Notes under the pieces: model-generated
Database searches by the model: none
The model's input: only the letters and a program-made list of their open reading frames with translations
What the model was told of the DNA's origin: nothing
Made by a program: the position numbers and the translations under genes
Shown: positions 16,365-24,967 of the stretch, piece after piece
How the letters are laid out: every line of letters starts with the position of its first letter
Position numbering within the stretch: position 1 is the first letter of the stretch
Origin: Neobacillus sp. CF12
Lineage (GTDB): Bacteria; Bacillota; Bacilli; Bacillales; Cytobacillaceae
Direction: 5' to 3'
Assembly (NCBI RefSeq): GCF_030348765.1
Contig: NZ_JAUCEU010000007.1
Span: forward strand, 552,501 to 616,500
DNA: 64,000 nucleotides

Positions 16365-17105
16365 TTACGTAGATTGCTCTGTTTTCTTTCCAGATAAGAA
16401 CCAGCCACCTAAAGCAATAAGAAGCATAACAGTCCAAAAGATGGTATTCCAAATCGGACCTTCTACGAAATCATGAGGAATGATGTGTAATGCCGGATGC
16501 GCGAGTGTATGCATTAATAGCTTAACTCCAACCCAGCCAACAAGTAACATCGCTGCTGTTTCAAGGCTAGGGCGTTCTGTCAGAACTTTAACAAAGAATC
16601 CTGCGGCAAACCGAATCACGATTAATCCTGCGATTGCACCGATTAAGATGACAATAAATTGCGCACCATCCATTCCACCAATTTCACGCATTGGCGTACC
16701 TGGCAACGCGATAACGAGAGCGACTGCTGCTAATATGGAATCAACAGCAAAGGCAATATCAGCTAAAGCGATTTGAGCCACAGTTGCTCGATAGCTTTTT
16801 CCTGCCTTCTCTTTACCGCCATGATCCTTTTTAAGCAAGTGTTTTAATGCGATGAAAATTAAATATGCTGCTCCTATCGCTTGAATCCACCAAACATGAA
16901 ACAAAAACGAAATAATAAAAATGGCACCAATTCTAAAGATAAAAGCTAATAACAATCCAATATTAATTGCTTTTTTTTGCTGTTCTTCTGGTAAATGCTT
17001 TGCCATAATCGCCAGCACCAAAGCGTTATCAGCGGATAATAAGCCTTCTAACAAAATCAAAATCAGTAAAACCCAACCATACTCTAATAATAAAGAAAGT
17101 TCCAT
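16365..17105 (-). CDS. TerC family membrane protein, second paralogue
   Basis: A 246-residue TerC-family protein with about seven helices. LEGLLSADNALVLAIMAKHLPEEQ (given here only as the family motif region, residues about 18-41) and ALADIAFAVDSILAA provide the two acidic membrane motifs. The length and DUF475-like C-terminus resemble B. subtilis YceF more than YkoY. Probable role in manganese efflux or metal supply to secreted proteins. GGGGG precedes the ATG. The 6046-6768 gene is its paralogue; the two share the SADNALVLA and KHLPEEQ segments. Confidence 0.88.
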   Translation of the reverse strand: MELSLLLEYGWVLLILILLEGLLSADNALVLAIMAKHLPEEQQKKAINIGLLLAFIFRIGAIFIISFLFHVWWIQAIGAAYLIFIALKHLLKKDHGGKEKAGKSYRATVAQIALADIAFAVDSILAAVALVIALPGTPMREIGGMDGAQFIVILIGAIAGLIVIRFAAGFFVKVLTERPSLETAAMLLVGWVGVKLLMHTLAHPALHIIPHDFVEGPIWNTIFWTVMLLIALGGWFLSGKKTEQST

Positions 17106-17256
17106 TTTATCCCCCTAAATAAGATTACATCACAGTAATAGTATAAAGTATGTATATACCCGTTTAATACTATTTTGCACTAATATGATGATAAAAATTT
17201 CCATTACGAAAAAAATTTAGTAAATTTTATTTGGAGATTTCCACCAATATGCATAT

Positions 17257-17440
17257 ATTCTCTCTGATAATGAAAATTACTCTCGGATAAGCAGGATTTA
17301 CTCTCGGGTAATGAAGAATACTCTCGGATAAGCGGATTTACTCTAACATAACGAAAATTACTCTCAGATAAGCAGGATTTACTCTCACATAGCCAAAAAT
17401 ACTCTCGGATAAGCAAATTTACTCTCATTAAAACCAAATT
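17257..17440. repeat. 20-21-bp-period tandem array (ACTCTC type)
   Basis: Nine direct repeats of the consensus ACTCTCGGATAAGCAGATTT or variants, period 20 or 21, fill most of the gap between vanY-like (stop at 17461) and terC (start at 17105). ACTCTC is the most conserved part. Units are contiguous without unique spacers, which excludes CRISPR. Frames across it have no ribosome site. The rest of this 355-base gap holds no recognised feature. Confidence 0.9.
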
Positions 17441-17460
17441 AGATATACTCATACTTCCTT

Positions 17461-18336
17461 TTATGATTCGTATTCTGTAACAATTACTCCGTCCATATTA
17501 TTTCCTGAAATCTCATATTTTCTATTCCTCGGTATCCTAATAGTCGTATTACCTGAAATCGGGTAATATGTAACCGTATACTCTTCTCCATTAACAGTAG
17601 CAGAAATTGTTTTTTCATCTTTCAGATAATCCATATATTCTTCTAAGGCTAAATTCTTTTCCTGTATGATTGCACTGTGAGGCAATCCCACATAGCGGAT
17701 ATGCCACGGTTCATATTGAATTCCAGTAACATGTGTTTTATCCTTTGGATAACGCAAAATAAAACCGTATTTCCAAGCGTTTTTTTCGATCCACTTACCT
17801 TCTGGAGCCTCACTCATTTTCATTAGAGTCGAACCTACATCCAACGATAAACCTAAATTATGTTCACTATGGCCAGCAGGCAAAGCTAAATCAGACCCCA
17901 TTGTTTGAAAAAGCAGATTCTGTTCATTAAAATCGCGATAGCCGCTATTAATTGAAAAGTGACGAACCCCTTCCTCCTCTGCAACTTTTATCATCTCTGA
18001 AAACTCATTAGCGACTTCTTCTGACAACAAAATTTCACGATCTAAGAGATCATATCCTTCTGTTAATTCGTGGTGTTCAAATAATTTTACAACATCAGAT
18101 TTTATACTTTCTTCATGAATAGGACAGTCATTGTTGACCAAAAGTAAATTTCCTTGATAAACTAGTTCCTCCTTTATCTCTAGCAATTGAGTACTTTCAG
18201 ATGCTCCACTTTCATCTAATTTATGATTTGGCTCATAATGTTTAATCTCTACTTGATCATTAAAAAACTCTGTTTTATTTACTACTGTAATTCCCAAACT
18301 TAATAATACTAACAATAAAAATCCCCACTTCTTCAT
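17461..18336 (-). CDS. vanY: VanY-type D-alanyl-D-alanine carboxypeptidase
   Basis: A 291-residue M15B peptidase with an N-terminal signal/anchor (about 1-20), a spacer domain, and the zinc site motifs SGYRDFNEQ, SEHNLGLSLDVG and EPWHIRYVG (His, Asp, Glu, His). It removes terminal D-Ala from peptidoglycan precursors outside the membrane. It follows a VanS/VanR-like two-component pair on the same strand, 102 bases downstream of the kinase. No vanHAX ligase genes are present, so the operon is more likely for wall remodelling than for glycopeptide resistance. Confidence 0.9.
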   Translation of the reverse strand: MKKWGFLLLVLLSLGITVVNKTEFFNDQVEIKHYEPNHKLDESGASESTQLLEIKEELVYQGNLLLVNNDCPIHEESIKSDVVKLFEHHELTEGYDLLDREILLSEEVANEFSEMIKVAEEEGVRHFSINSGYRDFNEQNLLFQTMGSDLALPAGHSEHNLGLSLDVGSTLMKMSEAPEGKWIEKNAWKYGFILRYPKDKTHVTGIQYEPWHIRYVGLPHSAIIQEKNLALEEYMDYLKDEKTISATVNGEEYTVTYYPISGNTTIRIPRNRKYEISGNNMDGVIVTEYES

Positions 18337-18437
18337 TTTCAGTATCCTCCTATATCTATCTTGTTAATAGAATAGGAAAAACACTTTAAATAAAAAGTGG
18401 GGTAAAGTTTAAATTTTTCTTAAGTTTTTCACTTAAT

Positions 18438-19544
18438 TTAATCCATTGGTTTAATCTCTTGTGGTAAACGCACTTCAAATACCGTCCGAATGAAACTACT
18501 ATCTACAGTAATCGAACCATGATGCTGCTCGACAATATTCTTTGCTATGAATAAGCCAAGCCCTGTACTATCATCTTGATGTGTCCTCGCTTTGTCTCCG
18601 GTGTAAAACATATCAAAGATATGCGGAAGTTCATTCGGAGGAATACTGTCTCCATAATTCACAACCTGAACAACTACTTCCCCTTCCTCGATAAAACCGT
18701 TAATATCAACATATTGACCATCCACTCCATACCGGCTTGCGTTGGTTAACAGGTTTTCAAACACACGTGCTAACAGTTCTCCATCACCTAAAATAGGTAA
18801 AGGAGATAGAATATTGATACGAGCCATCAATTCATTTTTTTCAAAGATTGGATACATTTCTTCCCTTAATTGATGAAGTAGGTCACTTACATTAAGCTGC
18901 TTTATCTCAATTTGTAACATACCATAATTCATTCTCGTAATTTCAAATAATTCATCAATCAGTCGTTCTAAACGCTGTGATTTGGTAAAAGCAATGGTTA
19001 AATAATGTTTAGCTTGATCTTCAGTTAATTGGTTATCTTTAAGGATTAAATCCAAATATCCGATAACAGAGGTAAGCGGTGTCCTTAAATCATGTGCTAA
19101 ATTTACAACTAATTGATCCTTACTACTTTCCGAGAAATCTCCTCTTTGAACAGCTTCTTCTAATTTTTCACTAGCAAGATTAATGTCATGTGCAATTTTA
19201 CTAAATTCATCATTCGATTGAATATAAACCCGATGTTTAAAATCCCCTTTTGCCAGATAGTGTATTCCATTGGAAATTTCATTAAAATAGACGGTATAGG
19301 GCTTCGTTAGTAAATAGAAAAACAAAATTGAAAGAGGAATAAAGAACAGTAAAAAGAAATTTACGTCCCCAATAGTGCTCATAAATAACCGAAGCAGTGC
19401 TAGCGGATCGCCCCATTGAACCCAAGTGTGATAAAACCATTGAAGTCCCTTAAAGATTATGTATGTTATGGTACCTGACAAAAAAATGCTTATTCCAAAT
19501 AAGAGGATCATCCTTGCACGGAAACTTCTTACGATTTTACCCAT
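18438..19544 (-). CDS. vanS: Sensor histidine kinase (VanS-like)
   Basis: A 368-residue membrane kinase: two transmembrane segments (about 12-34 and 60-80) with a short extracellular loop of about 25 residues, HAMP region (80-135), HisKA with His151 in NLAHDLRTPLTS, N box ENLLTNASRYG and G box STGLGLFIAKN. The short loop suggests sensing within or close to the membrane. It overlaps the regulator gene by eight bases. Together with vanY-like it forms a VanR-VanS-VanY layout known from Bacillus and Clostridium genomes. Confidence 0.9.
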   Translation of the reverse strand: MGKIVRSFRARMILLFGISIFLSGTITYIIFKGLQWFYHTWVQWGDPLALLRLFMSTIGDVNFFLLFFIPLSILFFYLLTKPYTVYFNEISNGIHYLAKGDFKHRVYIQSNDEFSKIAHDINLASEKLEEAVQRGDFSESSKDQLVVNLAHDLRTPLTSVIGYLDLILKDNQLTEDQAKHYLTIAFTKSQRLERLIDELFEITRMNYGMLQIEIKQLNVSDLLHQLREEMYPIFEKNELMARINILSPLPILGDGELLARVFENLLTNASRYGVDGQYVDINGFIEEGEVVVQVVNYGDSIPPNELPHIFDMFYTGDKARTHQDDSTGLGLFIAKNIVEQHHGSITVDSSFIRTVFEVRLPQEIKPMD

Positions 19545-20232
19545 AGAATGTATACCCGACTCCCCATACTGTTTTAATTAATTTGTTTTTCCGTTTATCT
19601 TCCTCAAGTTTTTTTCTCAGTGTACGGATATGGACCATTACAGTATTAGCCCCTTCATAATAGGCTTCGCCCCATACCTGTTGAAATATATTTTCTACAC
19701 TAAACACTTTCTTAGGTTGACGGGCTAGTAACAATAAAATTTCAAATTCCTTCGGAGTTAGGTCGATATTTTCACCGTATAGAGTAACAGTCCGTTGTTC
19801 AGGAGAAATAACAAGACCACCAAATTCTAGGATTGATTGTTGATTTACTTTTGGTTGATTCAACTTCATAAATCGGCGCAAATGTGCATTTACACGAGCC
19901 ACCAATTCAATCGGGGTGAACGGTTTCGTCATGTAATCGTCTGCACCAATCACGAGTCCGTGAACCTTATCAAAATCAGATGTTTTAGCACTCAAAAAAA
20001 TGATCGGCATATTATGTTGTTCACGTATCAGACGCGTTACTTCAAATCCATCCAGCTTTGGCATCATGATATCCAATATAACTAAATCAATTATTTGAGT
20101 CTGGACTATATGTATGGCCTCTTGCCCGTCCAATGCTTTTATTACACGAAAACCTTCCTTTTCAAGATAGATGGCAATTAAATTTGCAATCTCTTCTTCA
20201 TCATCTACTACCAAAATCGAAATATTATTCAT
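19537..20232 (-). CDS. vanR: OmpR-family response regulator (VanR-like)
   Basis: A 231-residue response regulator. The receiver domain shows acidic DDEEE, phospho-acceptor Asp54 in VILDIMMP, Ser81 and Lys103 in MTKPF. The C-terminal winged helix (about 130-231) has LTPKEFEILLLLARQ and VRTLRKKLE-like recognition region. GGAG lies seven bases before the ATG. First gene of the operon; a 15-bp palindrome upstream could be its own binding site. Confidence 0.9.
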   Translation of the reverse strand: MNNISILVVDDEEEIANLIAIYLEKEGFRVIKALDGQEAIHIVQTQIIDLVILDIMMPKLDGFEVTRLIREQHNMPIIFLSAKTSDFDKVHGLVIGADDYMTKPFTPIELVARVNAHLRRFMKLNQPKVNQQSILEFGGLVISPEQRTVTLYGENIDLTPKEFEILLLLARQPKKVFSVENIFQQVWGEAYYEGANTVMVHIRTLRKKLEEDKRKNKLIKTVWGVGYTFYG

Positions 20233-20262
20233 CCAGACACTCCTATTACATTCATCATTGAA

Positions 20263-20311
20263 ATTATAATCGATTGCTTCAGGCTAAGAAAGTATTAACC
20301 TAATTCAGGTT
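20263..20311 (-). promoter_or_regulatory. Promoter and candidate operator of the vanRSY-like operon
   Basis: A consensus TATAAT -10 (20263-20268, minus strand) lacks a clear -35. About 30 bases upstream lies AACCTGAATTAGGTT (20297-20311), a near-perfect palindrome. A weak -35 with an adjacent palindrome fits activation by a response regulator. Inference. Confidence 0.45.
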
Positions 20312-20335
20312 GGTACTCTACTTTTTGTGAAAAAG

Positions 20336-20361
20336 AAAAAACACCTTTTTTGGGTGTTTTA
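20336..20361 (-). terminator. Terminator of the dedA gene
   Basis: AAAACACC and GGTGTTTT pair around a T/A-rich loop and overlap the stop codon of the gene; T tract follows on the minus strand. Confidence 0.75.
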
Positions 20362-20973
20362 GCTCATCACATTCTGTTTCATTAATTTTTTTTGCTGGCG
20401 ATGAATCAATATTTTTATAACAATATTAATTAAGGTAATGAGTCCAAATAAAATAATAAGTAATACCTGATAATCGGTAATTGCGTTCATTACTGTATGG
20501 ATATCACCAGGATAGAAACGACCAATACTTAAAAACAAAAAGGTGGACGGAGCAATTCCTATCATCGTGAAAATTGTATAGGTTCGGAGGTTCATATGTG
20601 ACATACCTGCTAAAAATGGGACAAAATTCCCTAAATGAAGCGGGCTTGAAATGGCAACGCTCCATACCCCATTCTTGCTAAAAGCCTCCTTGGCCTTCGC
20701 TAATTTTTCTCTTTTTGCATAACTCAATCTGTTTTCAACAGATTTCCCAAATTTAGAGCCAATAAAGTAGGGAATCCAACTTCCTACTCCATACAAAAAG
20801 CTACCTACAATCGAAATCCAGATTATCTCGAACCAAGTTAAATCTAAAATAAATCCCACTGTAACCATAATGAACGATCCGATAAAAGGTAGTGCACTTC
20901 CTTCAATAAATAAGGAGATTAGTACTCCCAATAACCCCCACTCTTCTATAAGGGACAGGATTGCTTCTGTCAT
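20359..20973 (-). CDS. DedA-family membrane protein
   Basis: A 204-residue VTT/DedA protein. Recognised features are the N-terminal re-entrant region EGSALPFIGSFIM, GSWIPYFIGSKFG and the amphipathic SKNGVWSVAISSPLHLGNFVPFLAG segment where DedA proteins have F-xxxR-x-P; here the expected Arg is missing (SSPLHL). Family members act in flipping of undecaprenyl phosphate or phosphatidylethanolamine. ATG at 20973 follows GGAG. Monocistronic. Confidence 0.85.
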   Translation of the reverse strand: MTEAILSLIEEWGLLGVLISLFIEGSALPFIGSFIMVTVGFILDLTWFEIIWISIVGSFLYGVGSWIPYFIGSKFGKSVENRLSYAKREKLAKAKEAFSKNGVWSVAISSPLHLGNFVPFLAGMSHMNLRTYTIFTMIGIAPSTFLFLSIGRFYPGDIHTVMNAITDYQVLLIILFGLITLINIVIKILIHRQQKKLMKQNVMS

Positions 20974-21101
20974 ACATCTCACTCCATTTAATCATGTATT
21001 CATAGTATAGAGGAGATATTTATTTTCATGAAGATACTGAAGTAGTAAGTTTATCTAAGACTTGAGGTGTATATGGGGAGGGATAATTAAAACTACCACT
21101 G

Positions 21102-21626
21102 CTATTTTCGTAAAACAGTAATAAAACCATCCAAAATCATATGACTCACCGAAAATCCTTTTCGATTATAGAATTCCAATGCGTTATCATTGCCATTTGA
21201 GACAAAAATAAAATAATCCTCGACATCATCAAATTGCTTCAACCAGTCCATTGACATATTAAAAAGCTTAGAACCAATTCCATACTGTCTATATTCTTCT
21301 TTTATAAAAAATTGCGAGAGGCAACCTACATTTTTTTTACTTACTGATGATAGATCAAAAAAGGTTGCGAAGTCATTTGAATAAGTTTCTTTTGGAGAGA
21401 TATTTGAATAGACATAGGCTACCATTTTCTCACCATCTTTAACGCCTACGATAAAATTATGTAATGCATTTTTTATAGAAGGAACCATTCGTGTATCAAA
21501 ATTCATGTTATCAAACAACTCAGGTGATAGATTGGCTTTTGATTTTTGAAAAGTCATGAGTTCATTACATAAATCTCTACATTGTTCAATCTCTTCATGC
21601 TGTATGATTTCATATTTTAAGTCCAT
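21102..21626 (-). CDS. GNAT family N-acetyltransferase
   Basis: A 174-residue GNAT protein. The acetyl-CoA binding segment is EEYRQYGIGSKLFNMSMDWL, and FVSNGNDNALEFYNRKGFSVSHMIL is the typical C-terminal strand-helix. Substrate unknown. AAGGAGC precedes the ATG. It follows the HAD phosphatase gene by 24 bases and is likely cotranscribed. Confidence 0.85.
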   Translation of the reverse strand: MDLKYEIIQHEEIEQCRDLCNELMTFQKSKANLSPELFDNMNFDTRMVPSIKNALHNFIVGVKDGEKMVAYVYSNISPKETYSNDFATFFDLSSVSKKNVGCLSQFFIKEEYRQYGIGSKLFNMSMDWLKQFDDVEDYFIFVSNGNDNALEFYNRKGFSVSHMILDGFITVLRK

Positions 21627-21650
21627 ACTCTCAGCTCCTTCTTACCTTGA

Positions 21651-22361
21651 TTAACATGTGCAAAGACGATTTTTCACATCTAATATTCTGTTCAGCTCAT
21701 CTAGTTTGTTGATTTCATAGGTTGGACGAATCTTCGTATCATTCTCTTTCATATTAGGATTAAACCAGCATGTATCCAAACCTGCCAGCTCCCCTCCCTT
21801 AATATCAGCACTCAAAGAATCACCGATGATTAATGCCTGTGCCCCTTCAAAATGAGGAATTCTTGCAAATACAAAATCAAAAAATTCCTTCATTGGCTTT
21901 TGATAACCTGTGTCCTCAGATACAAAGATTTTCTTAAATAGTGGATATAAACCTGAATCTCGTAACCGCTTATCTTGGGTCTTGGAAACTCCGTTTGTGA
22001 CGATATATAAATCATAATCTCGATAGAGTTCTGTGATTAGTTCAATAGCCCCATCAACAAGTTGATGACCTTGTTCTAAGTAACTACGGTAGTTTTTTTC
22101 GAGACTAGGCCCATCCACTTCTTTTCCATACTCATTAAAAAAAATAGAAAATCGTGTGTTGACAACCTCATCTCGACCCAATTCTCCTGCTTCAAACCTT
22201 TTCCAGAGTTCTTGGTTAATTTTTTTATAATGATCTTCCAATTCAGAGGTCAGAGGAATATTTTGCTCCTTGAATAGAAGTTCTAAAGCTAATTTTTCAG
22301 CTGCACCGAAATCCAATAAGGTATCATCTACATCAAATAACAAAGTTTTATATTTTTTCAA
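21651..22361 (-). CDS. HAD phosphatase, YjjG/YfnB family
   Basis: A 236-residue haloacid-dehalogenase phosphatase. Motif I LLFDVDDTLLDFG, motif II VTNGVSKTQ, motif III Lys in GYQKPMKEFF, and motif IV IIGDSLSADIKGG are all intact. The sequence follows the noncanonical pyrimidine nucleotidase (YjjG, YfnB) family, which cleans modified or surplus nucleotides. It starts with TTG at 22361, eight bases after GGAGAG. Confidence 0.9.
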   Translation of the reverse strand: MKKYKTLLFDVDDTLLDFGAAEKLALELLFKEQNIPLTSELEDHYKKINQELWKRFEAGELGRDEVVNTRFSIFFNEYGKEVDGPSLEKNYRSYLEQGHQLVDGAIELITELYRDYDLYIVTNGVSKTQDKRLRDSGLYPLFKKIFVSEDTGYQKPMKEFFDFVFARIPHFEGAQALIIGDSLSADIKGGELAGLDTCWFNPNMKENDTKIRPTYEINKLDELNRILDVKNRLCTC

Positions 22362-22533
22362 AAGTATCTCTCCATCGTATATTTATAAACCCATTGTGTA
22401 ATAGTTTAATAGAATCTCACGTTTGACTGCAAGAGGCAGTTGCATTAACCGTAACGCCTTGCTGCGTAATTTAACCTAATTCAATTACATAAAACATACA
22501 ATATTATTAACTCTTTCTTAAAAGGAGGATAGT

Positions 22534-23601
22534 ATGGCTGATCCCAAACATCCTGTTGTAAAGCCTTTTTTACTAACACGAAGTTTACAACCTGAAAATC
22601 AAGAAACACCGATTCAATTTATAGAGAATGATATAATCCAAAACCATTTATTCTACAGACGGAACCACTTTTCTTATCCAAAGCTTACCTATTCAAACTT
22701 TTTTCTCCCCATAATTGGATTAGTTACAAAGCCAATGCTGCTTTCCATGCAAACGATACTTCAGCTACCCTCGAAAAGCTTAGAGATTGTCCTTGAATGT
22801 TCAGGAAATAAGCGTAGTTTCTTTGAACCTATAGTATTTGGAGAACAATGGGAAAAGGGTGCCATTAGTCAAGGAATTTGGAAAGGTGTCCCTTTACGTA
22901 CCCTGCTTGAAATCTCAGGTATAAAAAAAGGAGCCAAAGAAGTGATCGTGGAAGGGTATGATTTTGGAAAACGTACGGACCTAGACAAGAATTTCGCTTA
23001 TGCTAGGAGTTTACCACTGGAGAAGGCTCTACATTCTGATACGATTATTGCTTATGAATATAATCATAAGCCTATTCCATTTAAACATGGATATCCATTG
23101 AGGTTAATTGTTCCACAATGGTATGGCATGGCGTCTGTCAAATGGATCAAACAAATCAGTATTATTGATTCTCATTTTACAGGACCTTATCAGAGCATTG
23201 ATTATATGTATTATCCAAATCATTTCAATGATAATGGAGCACAACCCGTTACCACCATGAATGTAAATTCGACGATTCAAAAACCGTTAAATCTGAAACG
23301 TCTGAATACTGGTAAGCATGAAATCAAAGGTATTGCATGGACTGGCAAAGGATTCATAACAAAGGTGGAAATCAGTACCGATCATGGTTTTACATGGTCC
23401 AATGCGAAGGTAGATGATACAAATCCAAGCTACAAATGGATTTCTTGGTCTTATGAATGGAATGTTATGGAAAAGGGTGATTTTACAATTTTATCAAAAG
23501 CGACCGATTCTTATGGTCAAACTCAACCATCCGAAGCTAATTGGAATCGAAATGGGTATGGATACAATGCATTCGATAAAATTAAGGTGAAAATTGAATA
23601 A
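22534..23601 (+). CDS. Sulfite-oxidase-family molybdoenzyme
   Basis: A 355-residue protein with an oxidoreductase molybdopterin-binding domain (about 60-215) and a Mo-co dimerisation domain (about 235-350, GIAWTGKGFITKVEISTDHG). The Mo-ligating Cys is in LECSGNKR, and HGYPLRLIVP is typical of the family. No twin-arginine signal or haem domain, so it appears cytoplasmic or anchored by a partner. Function may be sulfite or other sulfoxide/S-oxide chemistry. GGAGG precedes the ATG. No Mo-cofactor genes are nearby. Confidence 0.9.
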   Translation: MADPKHPVVKPFLLTRSLQPENQETPIQFIENDIIQNHLFYRRNHFSYPKLTYSNFFLPIIGLVTKPMLLSMQTILQLPSKSLEIVLECSGNKRSFFEPIVFGEQWEKGAISQGIWKGVPLRTLLEISGIKKGAKEVIVEGYDFGKRTDLDKNFAYARSLPLEKALHSDTIIAYEYNHKPIPFKHGYPLRLIVPQWYGMASVKWIKQISIIDSHFTGPYQSIDYMYYPNHFNDNGAQPVTTMNVNSTIQKPLNLKRLNTGKHEIKGIAWTGKGFITKVEISTDHGFTWSNAKVDDTNPSYKWISWSYEWNVMEKGDFTILSKATDSYGQTQPSEANWNRNGYGYNAFDKIKVKIE

Positions 23602-23602
23602 A

Positions 23603-23635
23603 AGAGCAGGAAACTGAATTCCCTGTTCTTTTTTT
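23603..23635 (+). terminator. Terminator of the molybdoenzyme gene
   Basis: AGAGCAGG and CCTGTTCT pair with one wobble and are followed by seven T residues. Confidence 0.85.
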
Positions 23636-23640
23636 AAAAT

Positions 23641-23666
23641 CCCTCCCATTCTTAACAATGGGAGGG
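23641..23666 (-). terminator. Terminator of the HcaT-like MFS gene
   Basis: CCCTCCCATT and AATGGGAGGG form a 10-bp GC-rich stem with a six-base loop, 13 bases after the stop codon on the minus strand, with AT-rich sequence following. Confidence 0.75.
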
Positions 23667-23679
23667 GGATCGAATGATA

Positions 23680-24882
23680 TTAGTACTGGTACTTCCTTCT
23701 TGTCGCTAGAAGGATCAATATTGCTGGCCCCGTACATATAACCATCGATAAAAATGAAAGGTTTGGAGAGATTTCGTATAAAAATCCTCCTATCAATGTT
23801 AAAACAGCGGTACTAAAGCTTAAAGCAAGAGCCGAATAAATTCCCTGCGCATTTGGAATTTGCTGTTTCGGTAAATTTTTTGTGATATAAACCATAAACG
23901 CATAATGTGCTACTGCAAATGAAAGTGCATGTAAGCTTTGTGAGATCATAAAAACCCACACATTAGGAAAGATAAATACTAGTACCCACCGTAACGTGGA
24001 TCCAGCTGCTGCGAGGATTAGTAATGATGAAGGCTTCCAGTTAGTAAACAGTCGATCTGCCTTCAAAAAGCAAATAATTTCGAAAAGTACTGCAATATTT
24101 ATAATCATTCCGATATAATATTTATTCACGCCTAATTCCTGCAAGTAAATATATCCATAATTATAATAGGAAGCGTGTGCTCCTTGCAGTAATATGACAA
24201 TAAGTAAAACAATGGGAAAACTTTTTATTTTCCAGAGATTTTTCAACGTAAGCGACTCGGTGAGCTCCTTCACCTTTGGCTTTGCTAACAGTACTGGCGG
24301 TGTCGGCAAGAGTCGCATGAAGAGCATGAAACATAGACCAATTACCATACTACCGAGAATAGCTTGTTCCCCGAAATACCCTGTTATCATACTAATGATG
24401 AGCACCGAAACGATAAACCCAATAGATCCATACGAACGACTTTTTCCATAATGAACGTCCCCTTGTTGCACTAAGGTTCCTGCTGCGGTATCTAGTGCAG
24501 GCAGCAAGGGTGGGAACACAATACTAAACAACATTGTTACTACAAAAAGTGTAGCGAAGGTCGATGAAGGTATATGCATGAGCGCAGCTACAAGTGAACC
24601 CGCTGTCAAAACAAAAATAACGGTTTGACTGCTTAAATACTTGGATGCCAAAGGGAAAACGAACAGTGATGATGCCCCCCGCGCTAATAAGCCAAATCCC
24701 ATTATTACACTGGCTTCCGTTACACTAAGTCCTTTAGCTTGAACGAGCCAGCCAGTCCAGTAAGGTAAAAATATTCCCCAAGTTAGGAAAAACACGAAAA
24801 AGTTCAGTGACATCCACCGTTGATTGCTCATTACTAATTTTTTTGGATTAGACATTTGTTTTAAAGTTTGTTGATTATTCAA
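23680..24882 (-). CDS. MFS transporter, HcaT/MFS_1-like type
   Basis: A 400-residue, 12-helix transporter. FFVFFLTWGIFLPYW at helix 1, the SYGSIGFIVSVL segment in helix 5 and the GAHASYYNYGYIYLQELG segment in helix 7 match the phenylpropionate/nucleoside:H+ symporter branch (HcaT-like) rather than drug exporters. Start is TTG at 24882, seven bases after GGAGGG. It is divergent from a Crp/Fnr-type regulator across an 85-base gap with a perfect palindrome, which suggests control by it. Confidence 0.85.
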   Translation of the reverse strand: MNNQQTLKQMSNPKKLVMSNQRWMSLNFFVFFLTWGIFLPYWTGWLVQAKGLSVTEASVIMGFGLLARGASSLFVFPLASKYLSSQTVIFVLTAGSLVAALMHIPSSTFATLFVVTMLFSIVFPPLLPALDTAAGTLVQQGDVHYGKSRSYGSIGFIVSVLIISMITGYFGEQAILGSMVIGLCFMLFMRLLPTPPVLLAKPKVKELTESLTLKNLWKIKSFPIVLLIVILLQGAHASYYNYGYIYLQELGVNKYYIGMIINIAVLFEIICFLKADRLFTNWKPSSLLILAAAGSTLRWVLVFIFPNVWVFMISQSLHALSFAVAHYAFMVYITKNLPKQQIPNAQGIYSALALSFSTAVLTLIGGFLYEISPNLSFLSMVICTGPAILILLATRRKYQY

Positions 24883-24931
24883 GTTGATCCCTCCGTATCC
24901 ATTGCATCATAGCACGTAAATACATACAATT

Positions 24932-24949
24932 ATATGAGATATCTCATAT
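24932..24949. promoter_or_regulatory. 18-bp perfect palindrome, candidate operator
   Basis: ATATGAGATATCTCATAT lies midway between the divergent MFS and Crp/Fnr-type genes. It resembles a Crp-family half-site pair (TGAGA...TCTCA) but with a shorter spacer than the usual TGTGA-N6-TCACA. Assignment to the neighbouring regulator is inference. Confidence 0.55.
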
Positions 24950-24967
24950 TTTTACCCGGAGGGCAAA

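Noticed and set aside
17204..17452. 82-codon frame across the ACTCTC array
   Set aside because: Translation of a tandem repeat; no start signal and compositionally non-protein-like.
17461..20232. Vancomycin resistance cluster
   Set aside because: Only regulator, kinase and VanY-type genes are present; no VanH, ligase or VanX homologue.
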